64,000 nucleotides of DNA from CAZRSW01 sp964602845 (GTDB lineage Bacteria; Chloroflexota; Dehalococcoidia; Lucifugimonadales; UBA826): assembly GCA_964602845.1 (NCBI GenBank), contig CAZRSW010000006.1, positions 1 to 64,000 on the forward strand, in the 5' to 3' direction. The translations under genes were made by a program, and so were the position numbers. The notes below the pieces were generated by a model. It ran no database searches. It worked only from the letters and a program-made list of their open reading frames with translations, and was not told the origin of the DNA. How positions within the stretch are numbered: the stretch's first letter is position 1; each line of letters begins with the position of its first letter. Of this stretch, positions 26,478 to 35,377 are shown piece after piece.

Positions 26478-27553
26478 AGCCCCTCTAACCGACCTTGAAC
26501 CGTACCTTCACTACCGTGGTCGAACCCAGTCATACCTACACCTACCAATCTAAAAACACGACCAGGCAACATTTCCCTAAGAGTTAATCTTAAAGCTACT
26601 TCCGAAATGTCTGCAGCGTATTGTATCGGATGATCTTGAGACTCTTGGCGGGTAAATGTAACGAAGTCACCCATCCTCAATTTTATTCTGACCACACGCC
26701 CACTCAAGCCACGGTTAACCAAGGAGCGACCTAATTTTTGGCTTAGCCTTATCACCAATTCACGCACTATGGTCGGATCACTGGTACTTTCCCGCAACGT
26801 AGACTCAAGACTAAGAGATTTACGCTTTCGGCCAACGATAACCTTTCGTCCATCAACTCCTTTACTCAAATTTTTCATAAAGTTCGAGTTAGACCCAAAT
26901 ATTTTCTCGTGCCACGTCGCAGTTCTGTTAGATAACTCTCCTATCGTATGCACACCTTCATCATGCAACCTTTGTGCTGTTTTCGGTCCAACACCCCAAA
27001 GAACCTCGACTAGCAAAGGAGATAAAAATTTCGATTCGGTTCCTGGCCTCACCACAACAAATCCGTTAGGTTTGTCTATATCTGATGCGATCTTAGCAAC
27101 AGACTTAGACGAAGCAACTCCTACAGAAATGCTAAGGCCTAACTCTTCCTTAATTCTTTCCTTGATACATAACCCAAGCTGGGCGGGGCCACCTAAATCA
27201 CCATGTACTTCAGTAACATCAAGATAGGCTTCATCTAGAGATATAGGCTCGACAAGAGGCGTCACCTCGCCAAATATATGCAAAGCCTGAAGAGATATTT
27301 CCTTATACGCTTCAAATCTGGGAGCGATCCTTATGGCATGAGGACAAAGCCGCATAGCCTGACCCATAGGCATAGCTGATCTAATTCCGAATGCTCGTGC
27401 CTCATATGAAGCGGATGCCACCACTCCTCGATCTTCAGACTTACCACCAACCAATAATGCCTTGCCTTTCAGCTCCGGTCTATCTCTCTGTTCCACCGAA
27501 GCATAAAATGCATCAAAATCAGCATGGATGATTGCTCTACTAACGGAATTCAT
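26474..27553 (-). CDS. dinB: DNA polymerase IV, Y family
   Basis: A 359-residue translesion polymerase. The start at 27553 gives MNSVSRAIIHADFDAFYASVEQ, with the first catalytic aspartates in HADFDAFY. The second acidic motif SLDEAYLDVTE (about 106-116) provides the Asp-Glu pair. A helix-hairpin-helix VLWGVGPKTAQRLHDEGVHTIGEL follows, and the little-finger domain holds RKSLSLESTL. AAGGA precedes this ATG; an earlier in-frame start at 27619 would add 22 residues without family similarity. It copies past lesions with low fidelity. Confidence 0.95.
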   Translation of the reverse strand: MNSVSRAIIHADFDAFYASVEQRDRPELKGKALLVGGKSEDRGVVASASYEARAFGIRSAMPMGQAMRLCPHAIRIAPRFEAYKEISLQALHIFGEVTPLVEPISLDEAYLDVTEVHGDLGGPAQLGLCIKERIKEELGLSISVGVASSKSVAKIASDIDKPNGFVVVRPGTESKFLSPLLVEVLWGVGPKTAQRLHDEGVHTIGELSNRTATWHEKIFGSNSNFMKNLSKGVDGRKVIVGRKRKSLSLESTLRESTSDPTIVRELVIRLSQKLGRSLVNRGLSGRVVRIKLRMGDFVTFTRQESQDHPIQYAADISEVALRLTLREMLPGRVFRLVGVGMTGFDHGSEGTVQGRLEGL

Positions 27554-27681
27554 GATCCTTAAATTACCATACCTTGTGCTCGGGTATAAATCTAAAGGAC
27601 AGGAAGTCACGGATTCCAATTCATTTATTAGCCAAGAAAAACAACTTCCAAGAATCTATTCTCTCAGACTAACCCTGAGTT

Positions 27682-28572
27682 TCAGGCAATCGACTTGATA
27701 ATGCGCTCGATGGTATCAGCTTGAAAAGACTTTAAATCATCAACATCTTTAATAAGAACACCCATAGTCCTTTCAACTATTTCGGGCTCAAGACTATCAA
27801 CGTTCAGAGCGATCATAGCAACGGCCCAGTCCAGCGTCTCAGATATACCTGGTACTTTTTCAAAACCCTCATCCCTTAAAACACTTACAAACTGACATAT
27901 CTGTCGAGCTAGGCCATTACTTATTTCATCAACTTTCCTCCGAACTATTTGAAGCTCTTTCTCCACATCTGGATAGTCTATCCACAGGTAGATACAACGT
28001 CTTCTCAGCGCATCAGAAAGTTCTCTCGTCCTATTAGATGTAAGCACTACAAAAGGCTTGTTTATCGCCTTGATAGTGCCGATTTCTGGAATTGTTACCT
28101 GAAATTCGGCAAGCATCTCAAGCAAAAAAGCCTCGAATTCCTGGTCGGCTCTATCGATCTCATCTAACAGCAACACGGGCGATTTTTCTTTATTGATAGC
28201 TGACAAAAGAGGTCTCTCAAACAAAAACTCTCTTGAATATATACTTCTCTCCATTTCTTCAGTACTTATACCCGAATTTTCGTTCATTCTTATCCAAAGC
28301 AATTGCTTCGAATAGTTCCATTCATAAATGGAAGAAGCCACATCGAGACCTTCGTAACACTGTAACCGTATAAATGTCGTTTCGAGTACTCTGGACATGG
28401 TTAAAGCGATATCAGTCTTACCGACACCTGCCCTTCCTTCAATTAATAACGGCCGTTGGAGTACTTGCGCAAGATGTATGGCGGTACCAATAGACTGGTC
28501 CGCGATATATCCAAGCTTATCAAACTTCTCTACAATCTCGTTAACGGGATCGCGATTTTCCATCTCAGTCAT
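27682..28572 (-). CDS. MoxR-family AAA ATPase (CoxD-like)
   Basis: A 296-residue AAA+ ATPase of the MoxR type. Walker A is GRAGVGKT at 46-53, Walker B VLLLDEIDRADQEFEAFL near 132, and sensor I/arginine finger regions are VVLTSNRTRELSDALRRRCIYLWIDYP. MoxR proteins act as chaperones that mature metal-containing or large protein complexes. Members located beside CODH/xanthine-dehydrogenase large subunits are called CoxD and help insert the active-site metal. Here it lies 68 bp downstream of the CoxL-like gene on the same strand, which supports that role. Confidence 0.85.
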   Translation of the reverse strand: MTEMENRDPVNEIVEKFDKLGYIADQSIGTAIHLAQVLQRPLLIEGRAGVGKTDIALTMSRVLETTFIRLQCYEGLDVASSIYEWNYSKQLLWIRMNENSGISTEEMERSIYSREFLFERPLLSAINKEKSPVLLLDEIDRADQEFEAFLLEMLAEFQVTIPEIGTIKAINKPFVVLTSNRTRELSDALRRRCIYLWIDYPDVEKELQIVRRKVDEISNGLARQICQFVSVLRDEGFEKVPGISETLDWAVAMIALNVDSLEPEIVERTMGVLIKDVDDLKSFQADTIERIIKSIA

Positions 28573-28640
28573 GCTTTCAAGAGTCCAGACTTAAAGAAGT
28601 AACTGGATTTAACAATAACTCCATAAACTTGAGAACCACA

Positions 28641-30989
28641 TTAGTTGTCTTTCGCTTCTTGGATTAATCTCCAAACTTTCTCGGAATTCGCTGGCATGTC
28701 TATGTGCCGAATACCAAAAGGTGAGAGCGCATCCACCACAGCGTTTATCACAGCAGGGGATCCAGCAATTGTCGCTGTCTCTCCAGCTCCTTTCACACCC
28801 AGGGGATTAACCAAGGTAGGAGTTACTGTTCTATCTGTCTCAATCATCGGTATATCTTCAGCCTTCGGGACAGCATAATCCATCATACTCCCGGTTAATA
28901 GCTGTCCATTTTCATCATAAACTGCTTCTTCTTGCAGTGCCTGTCCAATCCCTTGAGCTGCTCCCCCGTGCACCATTCCATCTACTATCAGGGGATTAAT
29001 AACATTACCAACATCATCAACAGCAACGTATCTGGTAAGTGCAACTTCTCCTGTCAACTTATCAACTTCCACCACAGCGATGTGAGTCCCACCAGGCCAT
29101 GTAAAATTACTAGGATCAAAAAAACTGAGAGCCTCCATTCCAGGTTCCATATCTTCCGGAATATCCTCAGTGTAATAGTATGACGATAGAGCTATCTCTT
29201 GGATTGTCTTAGCCGCATTAGGGGCTCCTTTTACAAATAGCTTACCCTCCTCAAACACTATATCCTCTTCCGCAGCTTCGAGAATATGGGCGGCGAGTTT
29301 CTTAGCCTTCTGTTTGATTTTCTGCGTGCTCATGTATATTGCACCTCCGCCAACAGCAGCACTGCGGCTACCAAAGGTCCCCGTACCCATCTGAATCTGG
29401 GAAGTATCACCATGCACCACATCAATATCCTCAATCGGTATACCAAGTTCTGATGAAACAACCTGGGCAAATGCCGTCTCATGGCCTTGTCCATGAGCAG
29501 ATGAACCTGTGAATACCGACACCTTTCCCGTCATATGCATACGCACATTTGCGCTTTCCCAAAGTCCCGCTCTGGCCCCAAGGGTACCTGCAACTGCAGA
29601 AGGAGCCGCACCACATATTTCCACGTATGAAGAAATACCCACGCCCAAATATCTTCCTTCTTTTCTTGCGTCCTCCTGTTCTTGTCTAAACTCAGAGTAC
29701 CCTACCATCTCCAGTGCCCTTTCCAAAGAAGCGATGTAGTTACCACTGTCATAAGAAACTTCTGTCGCTACCTCATAACCATCATCAAATGGAGGGATAA
29801 AATTAACTTTCCTAACCTCCGCAGGATCCATCTTAATTTCTGAAGCAAAAAGATCCACCGCCCTCTCGACAGCATATGTGGCCTCAGGGCGGCCTGCCCC
29901 CCTGTAAGCATCCACTGGGGTCGTATTAGTAAACGGAGCTGTAACCTTACAGTAGATGTTGGGAATCGTATAAGGTCCAGATAGCATCAACCCGTACAGC
30001 CAGGTAGGTATAAGAGGTGCAAAGGTAGAGAGATAGGCACCCATGTTGGCCTTTGTTATTACGTTCAACCCAACGATGGTCCCATCCTTGTTTCCCATTA
30101 TTTCTATATCAGTGATGTGGTCCCGACCATGCGTTGTGGCGATATACCCTTCCGACCTTTCCTCTATCCATTTCACGGGGGTCTTTAATTTTCTAGCGAC
30201 AATTGGAGCGATAACCTCCTCCGCATAAAGATACAGCTTACTGCCAAAAGCTCCTCCAACATCTGGCGCGATGACCCTTATCAAATGCTCAGGATGCTCC
30301 GTAACCAACGACAGCAAAACTCGAACCAAGTGGGGTATTTGGGTTGACGTCCACATGGTTATCTGGTTAGTAGCAACATTGTAATCAGCAACAACACCTC
30401 TGTTTTCCATAGCATTAGGTATTAGGCGTTGGTTCACGAATCTTTGACTCACGACAACATCAGATTTGTTTCTAGCCTCGTCAATGCTGCCTGCATCAAC
30501 TTCCCATTCAAAGGCAATATTGTTCGGAGCATCTTCGTGAAGCCTAACTGTCCCATCTTTTATAGCGGTATGCATGTCAAGCACTGCGGGCAACTCCTCG
30601 TACTCTACATCTATTAGAGCCGCAGCATCTTTGGCAGATTGGAGAGTGTCCCCTATAACAGCAACCACTGCATCTCCGACATATCGCACGGTATCTATAG
30701 CCAGTGGAGGGTGAGGAACCTCTCTAGTATCTGGCACAACCCAACCACAGGGCAATGAACCTAATTCCTCTTCCAGTTGCTCCCCAGTGAATATAGCTGC
30801 AATCCCAGCGACTTTACTGGCAGCACTAACATCTATTGAGCCCAGTTTTGCATGAGCATAGGGGCTTCTCACCAGAACCATGTGTTTCATGCCAATCAAT
30901 TTCACATCATCGACATATGTTCCTTTACCGGTTATCAGCCTGGGATCTTCTTTACGCTTCACACTAGAACCAACTCCAACAGTTGCCAT
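28641..30989 (-). CDS. CoxL-like molybdenum hydroxylase large subunit (form II type)
   Basis: A 782-residue xanthine-oxidase-family molybdopterin-binding subunit. Segments are VGSSVKRKEDPRLITGKGTYVDDV at the N-terminus, the molybdopterin-cytosine-dinucleotide-binding stretch VIAPDVGGAFGSKLY (about 241-255), AYRGAGRPEA near 362 and the catalytic glutamate in GVKGAGETAT. True CO dehydrogenases (form I) have AYRCSFR in the active-site loop; AYRGAGR marks form II, whose substrates are often not CO. The medium (FAD) and small (2Fe-2S) subunits expected next to it are absent here; only the MoxR ATPase follows. AAGGAG lies 6 bases before the ATG. It is divergent from rpoB. Confidence 0.87.
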   Translation of the reverse strand: MATVGVGSSVKRKEDPRLITGKGTYVDDVKLIGMKHMVLVRSPYAHAKLGSIDVSAASKVAGIAAIFTGEQLEEELGSLPCGWVVPDTREVPHPPLAIDTVRYVGDAVVAVIGDTLQSAKDAAALIDVEYEELPAVLDMHTAIKDGTVRLHEDAPNNIAFEWEVDAGSIDEARNKSDVVVSQRFVNQRLIPNAMENRGVVADYNVATNQITMWTSTQIPHLVRVLLSLVTEHPEHLIRVIAPDVGGAFGSKLYLYAEEVIAPIVARKLKTPVKWIEERSEGYIATTHGRDHITDIEIMGNKDGTIVGLNVITKANMGAYLSTFAPLIPTWLYGLMLSGPYTIPNIYCKVTAPFTNTTPVDAYRGAGRPEATYAVERAVDLFASEIKMDPAEVRKVNFIPPFDDGYEVATEVSYDSGNYIASLERALEMVGYSEFRQEQEDARKEGRYLGVGISSYVEICGAAPSAVAGTLGARAGLWESANVRMHMTGKVSVFTGSSAHGQGHETAFAQVVSSELGIPIEDIDVVHGDTSQIQMGTGTFGSRSAAVGGGAIYMSTQKIKQKAKKLAAHILEAAEEDIVFEEGKLFVKGAPNAAKTIQEIALSSYYYTEDIPEDMEPGMEALSFFDPSNFTWPGGTHIAVVEVDKLTGEVALTRYVAVDDVGNVINPLIVDGMVHGGAAQGIGQALQEEAVYDENGQLLTGSMMDYAVPKAEDIPMIETDRTVTPTLVNPLGVKGAGETATIAGSPAVINAVVDALSPFGIRHIDMPANSEKVWRLIQEAKDN

Positions 30990-31300
30990 AACAAACTCCT
31001 TAACTCCTCAATCTTCACCCGGGAGTGAAACTCATGGTTATACACAGACCCAAAGAGCCATCGATATCAGCCAAACTCTTCGGTAAGCATCCGCTTAAAA
31101 CATTACAAGTCAAACTGGCCATGATTTCGATGCCCCTAATTTATAACAGTCCCCTAGTTTTAAGCAATACTGGTAATGCGAGACAGTCATCCCACGCTTC
31201 AAGATGATCGATGATCGCGCGGATCAAATTAGTTCAAAAATTTCGCCGAATCGCCGAATAACGATTAGACCAAACGATTAGACCAGAGGAAATAGTATTC
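30990..31300. other. Divergent intergenic region between coxL-like gene and rpoBC
   Basis: I see no gene or RNA in this stretch. It should contain the promoter of the CoxL-like gene (minus strand), which I cannot place with confidence. A direct repeat of the short sequence ACGATTAGACCA-like (31261-31284, 'acgattagaccaa' followed by 'acgattagaccag') sits just upstream of the rpoB promoter. Confidence 0.5.
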
Positions 31301-31329
31301 TTGACACTCATGCTAATACACTGTAGACT
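31301..31329 (+). promoter_or_regulatory. Sigma70-type promoter of rpoBC
   Basis: A perfect -35 TTGACA (31301-31306) and TAGACT (31324-31329) are separated by the optimal 17 bases. Transcription would start near 31336, giving a leader of about 140 bases that contains the hairpin at 31381. This shows rpoBC has its own promoter rather than depending on a ribosomal-protein operon. Confidence 0.72.
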
Positions 31330-31380
31330 TACGCAGTGGTCGCTATATGCCCCAACGGCTGTCTCCATTCTATATGTCAC

Positions 31381-31409
31381 GCACCTGTAAAAGGGTGCCT
31401 TTTCTTTTT
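31381..31409 (+). terminator. Attenuator-like terminator in the rpoB leader
   Basis: Stem GCACC, loop TGTAAAAG and stem GGTGC are followed by CTTTTCTTTTT. This has the form of an intrinsic terminator but lies between the predicted promoter and rpoB. It may set rpoBC levels by partial termination, as attenuators before rpoB do in other bacteria. The stem is short (5-6 bp), so it should be leaky. Confidence 0.6.
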
Positions 31410-31477
31410 GCCACTCCGATATTCGAAGAGGCCTAGCCTAGTAGTACAACGTAAACCCATACCCTGAAGGAGCGTGA

Positions 31478-34400
31478 GTGTCTATGACCTCCTCTGCGAT
31501 GCAGATTTCTAATGGCGTTTTTCCAAAGATCCGATCTTTTGCAAAGATAACGCCGATCCTCGATGTGCCAGATCTAATTGATGTTCAAAAAGAGTCCTTT
31601 AATTGGTTCAAAACAAAGGGCTTAGAGGAGTTATTTAGGGAATTATCCCCGATCGAAGATAACCCTGCTCAAACCTCACGGTTTTCTTTATCTTTCGTGA
31701 GCCATGAATTTGAGGATTCAAGGTTTACAGAAGAGGAATGTAGAGCCGAGGAAAAAACATTTGACGCCGCACTCTATGTGACCATCAAATTAGAGATAAA
31801 AGATGGTCCAGGACATGGTGAAGTTAAAGAACAAAGGCTCTACGTCGGGAATATACCGATGATGACCCGAACAGGAACCTTCATCATAAACGGGGCGGAA
31901 CGAGTTGTCGTCAGCCAACTCGTAAGGTCTCCAGGTGTCTACTTCACCGAAGACATTGACGTGGCCTCGGGAAGATCTCTCACTTCAGCAAAATTGATCC
32001 CATACAGAGGCGCCTGGGTCGAATTTGAGACAAGTAATCGGGACATTTTATATGTGAAGATTGATCGTAAGAGGAAGATTCCAGTGACAACGCTGCTCAG
32101 GTCCCTTGGGTATGAGACAGACCAGGAGATTTTAGAGTTATTTGACGATATAGATAATGACCCTGAACACCAATTCATAAGAACCACTATAGAAAAGGAT
32201 ACGGCAGTCAGGACTGAAGAAGAGGCGTTGATAGAATTCTACCGCCGACTTAGGCCAGGTGAGCCACCCAGTGCTGAGAACGCTAGGAATTTGATTGATT
32301 CCCTGTTTTTTGACCCCCGCCGATATGACTTGGGGCAGGTTGGTCGATACAAGCTCAACCGCAGCCTGAAAGGACCTGAAAATACGGATAGATATGGCAA
32401 CCTTGACGACCGGATATTGGATAGGGGAGACATAATATCTCTCTTGCGAACTCTGATACAAATCAACAATGGAAACAAGAAGGCTAACGATATAGATCAT
32501 TTGGGGAATAGAAGAGTCAGAGCGGTAGGAGAACTAATCCAGAATCAAGTAAGAGTTGGATTACTCAGGATGGAGAGAGTTATTCGAGAAAGAATGACCA
32601 TACAAGCGGATACAACTACAACAACTCCAGCAGCACTCATCAATGTGAGACCGGTTGTGGCTGCAGTCAGAGAATTTTTTGGCGGCTCACAACTTTCACA
32701 ATTTATGGATCAAGCCAATCCGCTCGCTGAGCTTACTCACAAAAGAAGACTGTCAGCACTGGGACCTGGAGGGCTTTCAAGAGAAAGAGCCGGATTTGAC
32801 GTACGGGACGTACATCACTCTCATTACGGAAGAATATGCCCGATAGAGACCCCGGAAGGTCCCAATATCGGACTCCTCGTCTCCTTAGCAACATATGCTA
32901 GAACCAACGAATTTGGATTCATTGAGACTCCTTATAGGAAAGTTCTCAAAACCTTATCTAATGGGGACGCTTCAACTTTAATCGGACACACTCCAACAGA
33001 AGATATAAAGGCAAATGACGGAAAAACCATTGTGAGATCAGGAACGCGTATAAGTGTCAGAACGGCAGGGAGGATCGCAGCACTAGATAAAAAAACTTTC
33101 GATGTTCAACCATACGTTTCTAGTAACTTGTATGACATCGTGTACCTCCCAGCAGACGAAGAAGAAGATTATTTCATAGCTCAAGCTAATTCTGCCATTA
33201 ATGATGCTGGAGAATTCCTAGAAGACAGGGTAGAGACCCGTAAAGGAGAAACAGTGTCGATGGAGCCCACCGATTCTACCGCTTATATGGATGTCTCACC
33301 CCTTCAACTGGTTAGTGTCTCTACATCTCTAATCCCATTCCTGGAGCATGATGACGCCAATCGTGCCTTGATGGGATCAAACATGCAAAGACAAGCGGTC
33401 CCACTTCTACGCCCGGAGAGTCCATTGGTTGCCACCGGAATGGAGGAAAGGGTCGCTAGGGATAGCGGCCAAGTGGTAATGTCAGATTGCGATGGAGTCG
33501 TGTCTGGTGTTGAAGGAACAAATATTGTAGTGACAGACAGCGACAATGGTAAGCATAATCATCCGCTCATAAAGTTCCACAGAAGTAATCAAGGTACATG
33601 TGTCAACCAGAGACCTCTAGTCAGCAAGGGAGACCGTGTCAGCAAGGGAACCATACTAGCCGATGGCTCGTCTACAAAAGGCGGCGAACTAGCTCTTGGG
33701 CAAAATCTATTGGTCGCATTTATGACGTGGGAAGGATACAACTTTGAAGACGCCATCATTTTGAGCAACAGATTAATTAAGGAGGACAAATTCACCTCAG
33801 TCCATATAGAAAAATATGAGATCGAGTCCAGAGATACTAAACTCGGACCAGAAGAGATCACAAGGGATATTCCTAACATCGGAGAGGAGAGCCTAAGGAA
33901 CCTCGATGAAGATGGCATTATAAGAATAGGGGCAGAAGTCCGAAACCGTGACATTTTGGTCGGCAAAATCACTCCAAAGGGAGAAACAGAACTGAGTGCT
34001 GAGGAAAAGCTACTTAGAGCTATATTTGGAGAAAAAGCTAGAGATGTTAAAGACACCTCACTTTACGTACCACACGGTCAAGGCGGCAAGATAATTGATG
34101 TGAGAATCTTGGAAAGAGACAACGGTGACGATCTTCCCCCAGGAGTCAATAAGTTAGTAAGGCTGTGGATTGCCCAAACCCGAAAGATATCAGAAGGGGA
34201 TAAAATGGCAGGCCGGCACGGGAACAAAGGCGTAATAGCTCGAATACTCCCTGAGGAAGATATGCCGTTCCTACCTGATGGAACTCCAGTAGACATAATT
34301 CTGAATCCAATCGGCGTGCCATCGAGAATGAACTTGGGACAGGTGCTGGAAACGCATTTAGGATGGGCCGCGAATCGATTAGGATTCAAGGCTATAACTC

Positions 34401-35320
34401 CTGTATTTGATGGGGCCGAGGATAAGGCAATAGAGGATGAACTTGCAAAAGCATGGATTATTGAACAATCCGGTGCATTGGAAGCCATGGAATCCCAAGG
34501 TTTCAATCGTGAAGATGTCAACCTCGAAAAATTGGAATCATACCTCTCCGACCACGGTTTTGAATTACAAGATGTTTTTGTTACTAATACACCTGGCAAA
34601 CCTCGGGAAGCTTGTCTAAGAATATGGCTTAGCGAAACCGCGGGAAAAGCAGTAGATGGGCTGTCTTTGGAAGAACTGATGGAAGAGGCCCTAGAGCTGA
34701 ACAGAACTCGTGGGTTGGCTGCTCCCGTACTAGGAAAGTCTATTCTTTATGACGGAAGAACCGGAGAAAAATTTGATCAGCCAGTGACTGTAGGCTATAT
34801 ATATATGCTAAAACTAATTCACTTGGTTGAAGACAAAATACATGCACGGTCAACAGGACCATATTCCTTGATTACACAACAGCCACTAGGCGGAAAAGCG
34901 CAGATGGGAGGACAGAGATTTGGGGAAATGGAAGTCTGGGCCCTAGAGGCTTACAGCGCAGCCTATAATCTCAGAGAAATGCTCACGATAAAGTCCGATG
35001 ACGAGATTGGACGCGTCAAGTCGTACGAAGCAATAGTGAAGGGTGAGGATGTGGCTCAACCGGGGATCCCACAATCATTTCATGTATTGATGAAGGAACT
35101 GCAAAGTCTAGCTCTTTCCATTGAACTTGAGACAGACGACCCAGAAGAATTACAACTCAGCAGCCCCGAGGATATTTTCGCTGATCCGTCAGCTTTGTCA
35201 GATCAGCTAGCAGTACTACAAAATAGCCTCAGTGAAAACACGGATATGGTCTCTACTGATGAAGATAACGAATCAGATAGCTCGGAGGACGAGCAACCCG
35301 TCATAGAAGGGGACATCTAG
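31478..35320 (+). CDS. rpoB: DNA-directed RNA polymerase beta subunit
   Basis: A 1280-residue beta subunit, the normal size range for bacteria. Recognisable blocks include VRSPGVYF, the rifampicin-region segment GGSQLSQFMDQANPLAEL-THKRRLSALGPGGLSRERAGF-DVRDVHHSHYGRICPIETPEG-PNIGLL, GQNLLVAFMTWEGYNFEDA, DKMAGRHGNKGVI and the C-terminal GGKAQMGGQRFGEMEVWALEAY. The start is GTG 31478 or ATG 31484, both behind AAGGAG (31467-31472). It lies 57 bp upstream of rpoC. Unlike many bacteria it is not preceded by rplJ-rplL. Confidence 0.99.
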   Translation: MSMTSSAMQISNGVFPKIRSFAKITPILDVPDLIDVQKESFNWFKTKGLEELFRELSPIEDNPAQTSRFSLSFVSHEFEDSRFTEEECRAEEKTFDAALYVTIKLEIKDGPGHGEVKEQRLYVGNIPMMTRTGTFIINGAERVVVSQLVRSPGVYFTEDIDVASGRSLTSAKLIPYRGAWVEFETSNRDILYVKIDRKRKIPVTTLLRSLGYETDQEILELFDDIDNDPEHQFIRTTIEKDTAVRTEEEALIEFYRRLRPGEPPSAENARNLIDSLFFDPRRYDLGQVGRYKLNRSLKGPENTDRYGNLDDRILDRGDIISLLRTLIQINNGNKKANDIDHLGNRRVRAVGELIQNQVRVGLLRMERVIRERMTIQADTTTTTPAALINVRPVVAAVREFFGGSQLSQFMDQANPLAELTHKRRLSALGPGGLSRERAGFDVRDVHHSHYGRICPIETPEGPNIGLLVSLATYARTNEFGFIETPYRKVLKTLSNGDASTLIGHTPTEDIKANDGKTIVRSGTRISVRTAGRIAALDKKTFDVQPYVSSNLYDIVYLPADEEEDYFIAQANSAINDAGEFLEDRVETRKGETVSMEPTDSTAYMDVSPLQLVSVSTSLIPFLEHDDANRALMGSNMQRQAVPLLRPESPLVATGMEERVARDSGQVVMSDCDGVVSGVEGTNIVVTDSDNGKHNHPLIKFHRSNQGTCVNQRPLVSKGDRVSKGTILADGSSTKGGELALGQNLLVAFMTWEGYNFEDAIILSNRLIKEDKFTSVHIEKYEIESRDTKLGPEEITRDIPNIGEESLRNLDEDGIIRIGAEVRNRDILVGKITPKGETELSAEEKLLRAIFGEKARDVKDTSLYVPHGQGGKIIDVRILERDNGDDLPPGVNKLVRLWIAQTRKISEGDKMAGRHGNKGVIARILPEEDMPFLPDGTPVDIILNPIGVPSRMNLGQVLETHLGWAANRLGFKAITPVFDGAEDKAIEDELAKAWIIEQSGALEAMESQGFNREDVNLEKLESYLSDHGFELQDVFVTNTPGKPREACLRIWLSETAGKAVDGLSLEELMEEALELNRTRGLAAPVLGKSILYDGRTGEKFDQPVTVGYIYMLKLIHLVEDKIHARSTGPYSLITQQPLGGKAQMGGQRFGEMEVWALEAYSAAYNLREMLTIKSDDEIGRVKSYEAIVKGEDVAQPGIPQSFHVLMKELQSLALSIELETDDPEELQLSSPEDIFADPSALSDQLAVLQNSLSENTDMVSTDEDNESDSSEDEQPVIEGDI

Positions 35321-35377
35321 CAATATTTGTGCCCAGTATTTCGGTTATGTTGTTGGAATAGTTTATGGAGATAAATA

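Noticed and set aside
26769..27227. 152-residue plus-strand ORF inside the polymerase IV gene and other long antisense ORFs (in rpoB, uppP, hpnE)
   Set aside because: They are shadows of strongly conserved genes on the opposite strand.
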